DNA of 37,359 bases from SZUA-521 sp041738285. GTDB taxonomy: Bacteria; Pseudomonadota; Gammaproteobacteria; Pseudomonadales; Azotimanducaceae. Both the position numbers and the translations under genes were made by a program. Where the stretch lies: NCBI GenBank assembly GCA_041738285.1, contig JBGSQB010000222.1, positions 1 to 37,359 on the forward strand, in the 5' to 3' direction. The notes under the pieces are model-generated. The model saw only the letters and a program-made list of their open reading frames with translations. It did no database searches and was not told the origin of the DNA. Shown here in pieces: positions 17,135 to 24,157 of the stretch. The stretch's first letter is position 1. Every line of letters begins with the position of its first letter.

Positions 17135-17691
17135 TGAAGAAAAATCTATCGGCCCTGATCGTGGGTACGCTGTTGTCGGTATCGGTGTGCACGGTCAACG
17201 CCGAAGTGACCGATGTAAGCGACATCGGATTCACGTCCCAGCACACGCTGACGATCGCCGCCGATCGCGCCCGCGTGTACGCCGCACTGACTGCGGATGT
17301 GGGTCGGTGGTGGGATTCACGCCACTCGTTCGGCGGTTCCGCCAAGGCGTTCTCGATCGATGCGCGTCCCGGTGGCTGCTTCTGCGAGACACTGCCAGGT
17401 GGTGGCGTCGTGCATATGGTTGTCGTCTACGTGGACCCCGGCCGCGAACTGCGCATGCGAGGCGAGCTTGGACCGCTGCAGACGATGGCCGTAACTGGCA
17501 GCATGCAATTCGTGCTCGAGGACGCGGCGGGCGGCGCCACGACGTTGCGCTATGCCTACGCGGTCGGTGGCTACGGCGCGGATGGCCTTGCCGGCATTTC
17601 CGCCGCTGTCGATCTGGTTCAGCTCGGACAGCTGCAACGGCTCAAGCGTTTCATCGAGACTGGCAACCCCGAATCGATCAAGGCCACTTAG
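17131..17691 (+). CDS. Exported SRPBCC (START/AHSA1-like) domain protein
   Basis: 186 aa. A signal peptide (about residues 1-24, ending VNAE) precedes a SRPBCC lipid/ligand-binding fold: SQHTLTIAADRARVYAALTA, WWDSRHSFGGSAKAFSIDA and GGGVVHMVVVYVDPGRELRM are typical of polyketide cyclase/AHSA1-like members. Such a domain exported to the periplasm is unusual but recurrent. The first ATG overlaps the trpC stop (ATGA); the second ATG at 17134 is better spaced from the GGGGAGG ribosome-binding site and may be the true start. It is cotranscribed with trpGDC by position only; I see no functional link to tryptophan. Confidence 0.7.
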   Translation: MMKKNLSALIVGTLLSVSVCTVNAEVTDVSDIGFTSQHTLTIAADRARVYAALTADVGRWWDSRHSFGGSAKAFSIDARPGGCFCETLPGGGVVHMVVVYVDPGRELRMRGELGPLQTMAVTGSMQFVLEDAAGGATTLRYAYAVGGYGADGLAGISAAVDLVQLGQLQRLKRFIETGNPESIKAT

Positions 17692-17719
17692 AGAACACAG
17701 CAGAGGAATCGAGAGAAAG

Positions 17720-18304
17720 GTGCAGTTGGTATTTCTCCACGGGCCTGTTGCGTCCGGCAAGCTCACGATCGCCAAAGCCCTATGCGAGCGCCGCAACTTC
17801 AAGCTGTTCCATCGTCATCTGGTCGAGGACATGGTCAGCACCGTATTCGAGTTCGGGTCGCCGAACTACATGCGGGTGCGCGAGTACAACCTGCTGCAGG
17901 TGTTTCGCGAGGCGGTCGATGCCAATGTTTCCCTGGTGTTCACGTTCCTGCCGGAACGCACGACGCGCGCGACCTTTGTTTCACACACGGGAATCGTGAT
18001 CGAACGGCTGGGTGGGGTCGTCAAGATGGTCGAGCTCACTTGCCCGGACAGCGTCATCGAAGCGCGCGTTGGCAATGCCGATCGTCGCACCTGGGGCAAG
18101 ATCACTGATGTGAATCGATATCGGCAACTGAAAGCGGACGGCGCGTTCGAGTATCGGTCGATGCCCGCGCCTTGCATCAGCATCGACACCAGCACCGTCA
18201 ATCCCGTCGAAGCCGCGCGGCTGATCGATGCGGCGCTCGACGCGCCGTCAGCGCAGGGCGAACTGTACCCCCACGAACCGCGGACGCCGCTACGGCGCAA
18301 CTGA
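17720..18304 (+). CDS. Small P-loop ATPase/kinase-like protein
   Basis: 194 aa from GTG 17720, which directly precedes the Walker A strand; the longer frame upstream lies inside the SRPBCC gene. The Walker A sequence is LHGPVASGKLTIA (residues about 5-17). The rest resembles small AAA-type kinases that act on nucleosides or shikimate-like substrates: FHRHLVEDMVSTVF, LVFTFLPERTT and a C-terminal NRYRQLKADGAFEY. No substrate can be assigned. It starts 28 bp after the SRPBCC gene in the same operon, and its TGA stop touches the first base of a long inverted repeat. Confidence 0.65.
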   Translation: MQLVFLHGPVASGKLTIAKALCERRNFKLFHRHLVEDMVSTVFEFGSPNYMRVREYNLLQVFREAVDANVSLVFTFLPERTTRATFVSHTGIVIERLGGVVKMVELTCPDSVIEARVGNADRRTWGKITDVNRYRQLKADGAFEYRSMPAPCISIDTSTVNPVEAARLIDAALDAPSAQGELYPHEPRTPLRRN

Positions 18305-18386
18305 AATGGGGGACAGCGCACCTATTTCGCACGCGATTCAGCAAGTCGACCCTACGCCTGCGAAATAGGTGCACTGTCCCCCATTT
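18304..18386. repeat. Long inverted repeat, GGGGACAG-type REP-like element
   Basis: Two 28-bp arms (18304-18331 and 18359-18386) match as an inverted repeat with one mismatch and a 27-nt spacer. Each arm begins with AAATGGGGGACAG as read inward and contains CACCTATTTCGCA. RNA from either strand would fold into a strong hairpin. Repeats with GGGGACAG ends are common in gammaproteobacteria near REP-associated tyrosine transposases, though no such gene is here. The element abuts the stop codon of the P-loop gene and lies just before the terminator. Confidence 0.85.
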
Positions 18387-18412
18387 CCCCTTAGTTCAGG
18401 TTTCTTGGGCAC

Positions 18413-18450
18413 AAAAAAAGGGCTGAGAATCGCTCCCCAGCCCTGTTTTT
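18413..18450. terminator. Bidirectional Rho-independent terminator
   Basis: AGGGCTG (18419-18425) and CAGCCCT (18438-18444) form a 7-bp stem. Seven A (18413-18419) flank one side and five T (18446-18450) the other, so it can stop transcripts from both directions. On the minus strand the longer T-run serves crp, from which it has been separated by the 156-bp MITE-like element and a further structured stretch. On the plus strand it would end the trpGDC operon. Confidence 0.85.
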
Positions 18451-18510
18451 GCATTCACGCTTTGAAGGTTCGCCGCCCCAGGTACGTCCATGTGCCGTGA
18501 GGGCTGACGT

Positions 18511-18554
18511 GGCAATCCGCTCGGGATTGCCGCCAGATCCATCCATGGATCTGG
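18511..18554 (-). other. Two tandem hairpins in the crp 3' region (possible structured RNA)
   Basis: GGCAATCC/GGATTGCC (18511-18518, 18524-18531, 5-nt loop) is followed one base later by CCAGATCCAT/ATGGATCTGG (18533-18542, 18545-18554). On the minus strand they precede an ACATGGACGT motif (around 18487-18496) and the terminator. Together they could form a 3' UTR or small RNA of about 140 nt. GGA triplets within or near hairpins recall CsrA/RsmA binding sites, but that reading is speculative. Confidence 0.35.
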
Positions 18555-18568
18555 AATCTCAGTGTTAG

Positions 18569-18724
18569 GGAACCTCTGAACAAGGTCTATTTCCGCCATG
18601 GCCGCGTTGGGGCGCACTCCGGAAGCATCGCGAATTTACAGCATATTCGCGATGTGCCTCCGGGCGCCGCGCGCCGCACGCCCCGCCTTGCCCTGACGAA
18701 AATATCCACTTGTTCAGAGCTTCC
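18569..18724. mobile_element. MITE-like element with 16-bp terminal inverted repeats
   Basis: 156 bp bounded by GGAACCTCTGAACAAG (18569-18584) and its inverted copy CTTGTTCAGAGCTTCC (18709-18724), 15 of 16 matching. It is flanked by TTAG direct repeats (18565-18568 and 18725-18728) that fit the YTAR target preference of IS5-group elements. The interior holds no gene but has an imperfect palindrome centred near 18640 (ATCGCGAAT/ATTCGCGAT, with CCGGA/TCCGG outside it). It looks like a non-autonomous element mobilised by an IS5-type transposase encoded elsewhere. Confidence 0.75.
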
Positions 18725-19423
18725 TTAGCGCGTGCCGTACACCACCATGGTCTTGCCCTTGACAGACACCAGACCCTGTTCGACCAGAGTCTTCAGTACC
18801 CGACCGACCATTTCCCTCGAACAGCCCACGATTCGGCCAATTTCCTGGCGCGTAATCTTGATCTGCATGCCGTCGGGATGGGTCATCGCGTCGGGCTGAC
18901 GGGTCAGGTCGAGCAAGGTCCTCGCCACACGGCCAGTGACGTCGAGGAACGCAAGGTCGCTCACCTTCTGGGTGGTCACCCGCAAGCGCTCTGCCAGCTG
19001 GCGGCCGACGGCGTAGAGCAGCTCGGTGTGCCGTTCCGCCAGTTCCTTGAACTTGGCATAGGATAGCTCCGCTACCTCGCATTCGACCTTGGCCTTGATC
19101 CACGCCGAGCGCGGATGGTCGTCGAGAAACAGCGGCATTTCGCCGAAAAAGTCGCCTTTGTTCAGATAGGCCACAATGATCTCGCGGCCCGATTCGTCCT
19201 CAACGAGCACGGTGACCGAGCCCTTCAGGATGTAGTAAATCGAATCGCTCTTGTCACCCGCGTAGATGAGGGTGCTCTTGGCGGGATACTTCCGTCGATG
19301 CGCTACGGTCAGGAACGCATCCAGATGCGGCTTTTCCTGGGTATCCATGTTCGGAATCATCCCTCGGGCGAGCGGCCGTTTGACCACCACACCACTGGGT
19401 TGAGAACTCTTCACTGCAAGCAT
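18725..19423 (-). CDS. crp: cAMP receptor protein, Vfr-type CRP
   Basis: 232 aa from ATG 19423, with AAGGAG about 10 nt upstream. The cyclic-nucleotide-binding domain shows KGSVTVLVEDESGREIIVAY and GDFFGEMPLF with RSAW, the region that contacts cAMP. The C-terminal winged helix contains ITRQEIGRIVGCSREMVGRV and ends KGKTMVVYGTR. The last third is nearly identical to Pseudomonas aeruginosa Vfr as I remember it, and clearly closer to Vfr than to Xanthomonas Clp. The N-terminus is some 20 residues longer than Vfr; MDTQEKPH at residue 26 is an alternative start. The stop TAA is part of the TTAG duplication of the adjacent MITE-like element. In Pseudomonas vfr also lies near trpC. Confidence 0.93.
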   Translation of the reverse strand: MLAVKSSQPSGVVVKRPLARGMIPNMDTQEKPHLDAFLTVAHRRKYPAKSTLIYAGDKSDSIYYILKGSVTVLVEDESGREIIVAYLNKGDFFGEMPLFLDDHPRSAWIKAKVECEVAELSYAKFKELAERHTELLYAVGRQLAERLRVTTQKVSDLAFLDVTGRVARTLLDLTRQPDAMTHPDGMQIKITRQEIGRIVGCSREMVGRVLKTLVEQGLVSVKGKTMVVYGTR

Positions 19424-19472
19424 GATAAACGCTCCTTCGTGACGTGCCTTGCGAAATGAACTGTGGCACAGG

Positions 19473-19482
19473 TGTGATCACA
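19473..19482. promoter_or_regulatory. TGTGATCACA palindrome in crp/hlyD intergenic region
   Basis: A perfect 10-bp palindrome made of two CRP half-sites with no spacer, 50 bp upstream of the crp start. A true CRP box needs six bases between the halves, so only one half could be used; a degenerate partner on either side is poor. Confidence 0.3.
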
Positions 19483-19644
19483 TCGACGACGCTTGTTCGA
19501 TGAGCGGCACACTTTTGGCTGCCGAACGGTCGGGGTTAACATCGATACCCAAGAAGCCGTCACGAGACTGATAACTCACCTTGCCATGATTGCCGTTTTC
19601 GAATGCACACCGTATTCGTTTCGCCTCGGAAATAGGGCTGGTTT

Positions 19645-19660
19645 TGTGACGCCCATCACA
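19645..19660. promoter_or_regulatory. Perfect CRP/Vfr-box consensus (TGTGA-N6-TCACA)
   Basis: TGTGA at 19645-19649, six bases, TCACA at 19656-19660: an exact match to the CRP dyad. It lies 222 bp upstream of crp and overlaps the GTG chosen as start of the divergent export operon. Vfr autoregulation is known in Pseudomonas aeruginosa. If the box is used, either crp is controlled from a distance or the operon start must be placed elsewhere. Confidence 0.5.
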
Positions 19661-20620
19661 CGGCCTCGATCAAGCATAGTCGCGATTTTACTCCTCACAT
19701 GTTTCACGTTGATGACGGGCTGTTCGAGCACTGACGAGCCCATCGCCGTCGGGACACTCGAGCGGGATCGCATCGAGTTGACTGCCACGTTCAGCGAGCC
19801 GATTACCGATCATTACTTCGACGAAGGCGATCACGTACCCGCGGAGGCGCTGATAACTCAGCAATCCGACGCTCGCATGGGTACCCAGTTGGACGGCGCC
19901 CGCGCCGAGCGCGATCGACTCACCGCGCGACTGGCCGAACTGATGCGGGGTCCGCGCCAGGAGATGATCCGCGAGGGCGTGGCGCGCCTCGATCGCGCTC
20001 GCGCCGTGCAACACGATGCGGAACTGGAGCTGGCGCGCATCGCGAACCTCAGCGACAAGGGTTTTGCAAGTGTCGCGCAGGTCGATCAGCTGAAGGCGCA
20101 GCGCGACTCAGCGATCGCGTCGGTCGCCGAATCCCAGGCGAGTCTCGATTCCATGCTGGCCGGCACCACGACCGAAGAACTCGATCAGGCACGACACGCG
20201 CTGGCGGCGGCGGCCGCACAGGTGACCCAGATCGATGCGAACATCGCGCGGCTGGCACACCACGCACCGACCGACAGCCTCGTCGAGTCACTGCCCTACG
20301 AGGTGGGCGAGATTCCCCCCATCGGCGCGCCCGTCGCCGTGCTGCTGCGCGACGGCGCCCCGTACGCGCGCGTGTATGTCCCGGAGGCGCTGCGCGCCAC
20401 AGTGCAGCCAGGCGATCGGGTGCAAGTTCAAGTCGACGGCATAGAACACGCGTTCACCGGCACGGTCCGCTACATATCCGCTGAGGCGAGCTTTACGCCT
20501 TACTTCGCCCTCACGCGCTACGACCGCGGCCGGCTCGTGTACGTCGGCGAAATCGATCTCCTCGAAGCTGATGATCTGCCGGCAGGCGTGCCGCTGGAAG
20601 CGCGATTCAATCGTGACTGA
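19646..20620 (+). CDS. HlyD-family periplasmic adaptor lipoprotein
   Basis: 324 aa from GTG 19646, giving a 26-residue lipoprotein signal (ILLLTCFTLMTGC) with a Cys for lipidation; the frame stays open upstream to ATG 19586 and 19493. A biotinyl-lipoyl-like segment (ATFSEPITDHYFDEGDHVPA), an alpha-hairpin rich in Ala/Arg/Glu (about residues 75-195) and a C-terminal beta barrel (APYARVYVPEALRATVQPGD) match membrane-fusion proteins of the YbhG/YhiI kind. It bridges an inner-membrane pump and an outer-membrane channel. It overlaps the ATPase gene by 8 bp. Confidence 0.85.
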   Translation: MTPITRPRSSIVAILLLTCFTLMTGCSSTDEPIAVGTLERDRIELTATFSEPITDHYFDEGDHVPAEALITQQSDARMGTQLDGARAERDRLTARLAELMRGPRQEMIREGVARLDRARAVQHDAELELARIANLSDKGFASVAQVDQLKAQRDSAIASVAESQASLDSMLAGTTTEELDQARHALAAAAAQVTQIDANIARLAHHAPTDSLVESLPYEVGEIPPIGAPVAVLLRDGAPYARVYVPEALRATVQPGDRVQVQVDGIEHAFTGTVRYISAEASFTPYFALTRYDRGRLVYVGEIDLLEADDLPAGVPLEARFNRD

Positions 20621-21533
20621 GCAGACGCCCGCCATCGCGACGCGGGCATTGTCGAAACACTTCGGCCCGGTCGTCGCGGTGGATGCCGTCTCGCTGACAA
20701 TCGATCGCGGCGTGGTATTCGGCTTTCTCGGGCCCAACGGCTCCGGCAAGTCGACGATGATCCGTATGCTTTGTGGTCTGCTGACGCCGACCAGCGGTGA
20801 AGCCGATGTACTCGATCACCACATGCCCGAAGACGGCGAAGCGATTCGCAGCCGCATCGGTTACATGACCCAGAAGTTCTCGCTCTACGAAGATCTGAGT
20901 GTGCTCGAAAACCTCGACTTTGTCGGCCGCATTCAGGGCATCCCGAGACGCGATCTCACGCGCCGCATCACGGAGCTGTCTGAGCGCTATCACCTCGGCG
21001 ATTTCATCAAGCGCATGGCTGGCACGCTGTCCGGTGGTCAACGGCAGCGGCTGGCACTGGCGGCCGCGATCATCCATCAGCCAGAGCTGGTCTTCCTCGA
21101 TGAGCCAACGAGCGCCGTGGATCCAGAGAGCCGACGCGACTTCTGGGAAGCGCTGTTCGATCTGGTGGCGGGCGGTATGACCATTCTCGTTTCCACACAC
21201 TTCATGGACGAGGCTGAGCGCTGCCATCAACTTGCGATCCTCGACGCGGGTAAACTGAAAGTCGCGGGAGCGCCCGCAGACCTCATCGCCTCCGTACCGG
21301 CACACGTCATGTTGGTCGATGCGCAACAACCGCGCCGCGCGCACGCGGCGCTGTCAGGCAACCCAGCCGTGATGGGCCTGGCACAGATCGGTGTGCGCCT
21401 GCGCGTGATGGTCGATCGCAGCGTGGCCGATCCAGTGGCGACCATTGAACGGTTGCTGGGCGATGCCAACGTCGCCGCAACGGTCGCACCGACCACCGCG
21501 AGCCTCGAAGATGTGTTCATCGCCTTCACATGA
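20613..21533 (+). CDS. ABC transporter ATP-binding protein
   Basis: 306 aa from GTG 20613, overlapping the adaptor stop by 8 bp; the 14-codon upstream extension is adaptor coding sequence. A single nucleotide-binding domain: Walker A GPNGSGKST, Q-loop in GYMTQKFSLYEDLSV, signature LSGGQRQRLALAAA, Walker B LVFLDEPTSAVDP and switch His in VSTHFMDEAE. The C-terminal 90 residues form the DUF4162-like extension often found in ABC-2 export ATPases. It energises the permease that follows, probably for export of drugs or another hydrophobic compound as in YbhGFSR-type systems. Confidence 0.93.
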   Translation: MTEQTPAIATRALSKHFGPVVAVDAVSLTIDRGVVFGFLGPNGSGKSTMIRMLCGLLTPTSGEADVLDHHMPEDGEAIRSRIGYMTQKFSLYEDLSVLENLDFVGRIQGIPRRDLTRRITELSERYHLGDFIKRMAGTLSGGQRQRLALAAAIIHQPELVFLDEPTSAVDPESRRDFWEALFDLVAGGMTILVSTHFMDEAERCHQLAILDAGKLKVAGAPADLIASVPAHVMLVDAQQPRRAHAALSGNPAVMGLAQIGVRLRVMVDRSVADPVATIERLLGDANVAATVAPTTASLEDVFIAFT

Positions 21534-22636
21534 GTAGCCCGGGCGCATCACTGGCCCGCATGGGCGCACTCGTCGGCAAGGAACTGCGCCAGCTGCGCCG
21601 CGACCGGATCACGTTCGCGATGATCATCGGCATTCCTGCACTGCAGCTCATCCTGTTCGGTTTTGCGATCAACTTCGACGTGCGTCATCTGCCCGCGGCC
21701 GTGGTTGATCTCGCCGGCACCAGCGCGTCCCGCGAACTGGTACAGAGTCTCGCGAACACTCAAGTGCTCACCATCGTCGATCAGGTCGCGACGCCGCAGG
21801 CGCTCGAGCAGCTGTTGTACGAAGGCAAAATCCGGGTCGGTATTCTGGTGCCTGAGGATTTCGAACGCCGGCGCCTGGATTCTTCGCGACCCATCGCGCA
21901 GCTGTTGGTCGACGGCACCGATCCGGTTCTGCTCGGTATTGCCAATCAGCTGGCGAACATTCCGTTGCAATCCACCACGAACGTTCGACGCGTGGCGCCC
22001 GTCATAGCGGTGCGCAACTACTTCAACCCCGAGGGCCGCTCGCCGGTGAACACCGTCCCGGGGTTGATCGGTGTGATCCTGACCCTGACCATGGTGCTGT
22101 TCACGGCAATAGCCATCGTGCGCGAACGCGAACGCGGGAACATCGAGTTTCTGATTGCAACGCCAGTGCGACCGGCGGAACTGATGATCGCCAAGATCAT
22201 CCCGTACATCGGCATCGGTCTTACACAGGTGTCTTTGGTGCTGTGGCTGGGCGATGTGTTGTTTGCAGTGCCCATCGAGGGGGCGCTGATCGACGTTTAC
22301 GTCGCGACTTTCGTGTTCATCGCCACGTCGTTGGCCGTGGGCCTTGTCATCTCGACGCTCGCAGATACGCAGTTTCAAGCGGTTCAGATGACACTGTTTC
22401 TGCTGCTGCCATCGATTCTCATCTCCGGCTTTGTGTTTCCCTTCGAAGGCATGCCGCGCATCGTGCAGATAATAGCTGAAGGTCTGCCCATCACGCACTT
22501 CATCCGCATCATCAAGGCCATCATGCTGCGCGGCGCGGACCTTGCCATGGTCGCGCACAGTCTTTGGGTGCTCGCAGCAATAGGCGCCGCGGCGATGACC
22601 ATTGCGACCCTGCGCTTCCGCAAGCGCATCGACTGA
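21530..22636 (+). CDS. ABC-2 type transport permease
   Basis: 368 aa with an N-terminal membrane span (FAMIIGIPALQLILFGFAI), a large periplasmic domain (about residues 45-170) and five C-terminal spans beginning GLIGVILTLTMVLFTAIAIV. ERERGNIEFLIATPVRPAELMIAKIIPY is the conserved ABC2_membrane segment and SGFVFPFEGMP is typical of YbhR/YhhJ-type exporters. Starts by ATG overlapping the ATPase stop. Only one permease gene is present, so it probably works as a homodimer. The operon ends 6 bp from the convergent PPOX gene with no terminator visible. Confidence 0.92.
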   Translation: MSSPGASLARMGALVGKELRQLRRDRITFAMIIGIPALQLILFGFAINFDVRHLPAAVVDLAGTSASRELVQSLANTQVLTIVDQVATPQALEQLLYEGKIRVGILVPEDFERRRLDSSRPIAQLLVDGTDPVLLGIANQLANIPLQSTTNVRRVAPVIAVRNYFNPEGRSPVNTVPGLIGVILTLTMVLFTAIAIVRERERGNIEFLIATPVRPAELMIAKIIPYIGIGLTQVSLVLWLGDVLFAVPIEGALIDVYVATFVFIATSLAVGLVISTLADTQFQAVQMTLFLLLPSILISGFVFPFEGMPRIVQIIAEGLPITHFIRIIKAIMLRGADLAMVAHSLWVLAAIGAAAMTIATLRFRKRID

Positions 22637-22642
22637 CGGCCA

Positions 22643-23149
22643 TCATCGATCGAATTGGATGTGCGGGTCCTGGTAGTAGCGCTGGTGCCAGATCCCTTCC
22701 TGCGCCTCGTCGGCAAGCGGCATGCGCCAGGTACGTACTTTTGAGCCGATGAGCGGCACTCGATACAACCCGCGCGGTTCGTTGATCGTGTTACGCACGT
22801 AATCTTCAGCCGCGTGACCCGGCACGTACCGTCCAGCGATGCGTCGGTATTGATCACGCCACGCGTCATCCTCACCAACGTCGTGTACCAGGGTCGCAAC
22901 ACCCTCGATGATCACTTTGCGGTAAGGCAGCGCCTGCTCATCGATGCATAGCGACACGCGCGGATCGCGGCGCAGACAGGCGAACCACTCCGAGCGTTCG
23001 CGAGGTGTGAAGTAGATTGAGCCATTTTCGTAGATAAACCAGATGGGGGTGACGAGCGGGCTGCCATCGGCGCGTACCACAGCAATGCGCATGACGACAC
23101 CGGGCTCGGTCAAGAACCGATCTCGTTCCAATGTGGTGAGATTCGGCAT
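22643..23149 (-). CDS. Pyridoxamine-5'-phosphate-oxidase-like (PPOX split-barrel) protein
   Basis: 168 aa. N-terminal split-barrel strands MRIAVVRADGSPLVTPIWFIYENGSIYFTP and SEWFACLRRDPRVSLCIDE are characteristic of PPOX-fold flavin- or F420-binding proteins. Many members reduce or bind small substrates using FMN or F420; cofactor and substrate cannot be chosen here. Transcribed divergently from the alpha/beta hydrolase at 23216. Confidence 0.8.
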   Translation of the reverse strand: MPNLTTLERDRFLTEPGVVMRIAVVRADGSPLVTPIWFIYENGSIYFTPRERSEWFACLRRDPRVSLCIDEQALPYRKVIIEGVATLVHDVGEDDAWRDQYRRIAGRYVPGHAAEDYVRNTINEPRGLYRVPLIGSKVRTWRMPLADEAQEGIWHQRYYQDPHIQFDR

Positions 23150-23161
23150 GTACGCAATTCC

Positions 23162-23192
23162 TTGATCAGTGGTTTCGGTTGAAGCCTACAAT
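23162..23192 (+). promoter_or_regulatory. Candidate sigma-70 promoter for hydrolase/crotonase operon
   Basis: TTGATC (23162-23167) and TACAAT (23187-23192) are separated by 19 bp, slightly longer than ideal. A strong GAGGGGAGG ribosome-binding site follows ahead of the ATG at 23216. Confidence 0.4.
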
Positions 23193-23215
23193 GGCCGCTC
23201 TGAGGGGAGGACGCC

Positions 23216-24139
23216 ATGCCGCATCTGTTACGGAAGTTCCTGCCGGCGCTGCTGCTCACGGCGGGGTTCGCCAGTGCCGAGGTCTGGGACGAGGTCGAGC
23301 ACGGCTACGCGGTGAACGGCGATGTGAGGATCCACTACGCGACGCTGGGCAAGGGCCCGCTGGTGGTGATGATTCACGGCTTTCCCGACTTCTGGTATTC
23401 GTGGCGTCACCAGATGGCCGGACTTGCGCCCCACTTCAAGGTGGTGGCCATCGACCAGCGCGGCTACAACCTGAGCGATCAGCCCGAGGCAGACGAGCCC
23501 TACGCGATGTCGAATCTGGTCGCGGACGTGGCGGCCGTGGTGAAGCACTTCGACCAACAGAACGCGATAATCGTCGGTCATGACTGGGGCGGCGTGGTGG
23601 CGTGGAACTTCGCGTTCACCCATCCCGACATGCTGCGGCAACTGGTGATTTTGAACTTGCCTCATCCCAACGGATTGGCCCGGGTTGCGGCCAGTCATCC
23701 CAACGCGCAGGCCAATACGCGCTACGCGCAGGTCTTTCGCGAGAAATCAGCAACCGATCCCGATGTCTTCTTTGGCGGTCCGATGACGGCGCAGTCGCTC
23801 GCCGGCTGGGTGCAAGACCCCGCGGCGCGCGCACGCTACGTCGACGCCTTCGAACGATCAGACTTCGCGGCCATGCTCGCCTACTACAAGATGAACTACC
23901 CGCCCCCGCCGACGCCCGGGTCAACGCCGCCAACGGTGCCGCGCCTGAACGCGCCCGTGCTGATCTTTCATGGCCTCAAAGACACCGCATTGCACTCCGA
24001 TGCGCTCAACAACACGTGGGACTGGATCGACCAGGACGTGACCATTGTCAGCGCACCGGCGGCGGGGCACTTTGTTCAGCAGGATGCCGCCGAACTCGTC
24101 ACGTCCACCATGAAATGGTGGCTGCTCGCACGACAATAA
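23216..24139 (+). CDS. Exported alpha/beta hydrolase, epoxide-hydrolase-like
   Basis: 307 aa with signal peptide MPHLLRKFLPALLLTAGFASA. The oxyanion segment HGFPDFWYSWRHQM, the nucleophile motif GHDWGG (Asp as nucleophile) and a C-terminal AGHFVQQD with the catalytic His place it with epoxide hydrolases and haloalkane/fluoroacetate dehalogenases. An Asp nucleophile rules out ordinary esterases. A cap domain lies about residues 135-230. It is followed after 18 bp by a crotonase gene with a similar ribosome-binding site. Confidence 0.85.
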   Translation: MPHLLRKFLPALLLTAGFASAEVWDEVEHGYAVNGDVRIHYATLGKGPLVVMIHGFPDFWYSWRHQMAGLAPHFKVVAIDQRGYNLSDQPEADEPYAMSNLVADVAAVVKHFDQQNAIIVGHDWGGVVAWNFAFTHPDMLRQLVILNLPHPNGLARVAASHPNAQANTRYAQVFREKSATDPDVFFGGPMTAQSLAGWVQDPAARARYVDAFERSDFAAMLAYYKMNYPPPPTPGSTPPTVPRLNAPVLIFHGLKDTALHSDALNNTWDWIDQDVTIVSAPAAGHFVQQDAAELVTSTMKWWLLARQ

Positions 24140-24157
24140 CGGAAAGGGGACGACGCC

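Noticed and set aside
18396..18617. 73-codon minus-strand frame across the terminator and MITE-like element
   Set aside because: It consists of terminator, hairpins and repeat sequence; no coding signal.
19461..19488. Second CRP box around TGTGATCACA
   Set aside because: The half-sites have no six-base spacer; neither half finds a good partner at the right distance, so I keep it only as a palindrome.
21548..22558. 336-codon minus-strand frame opposite the ABC-2 permease
   Set aside because: Composition is His/Gln/Arg-rich as expected for the complement of a membrane-protein gene; no family resemblance.
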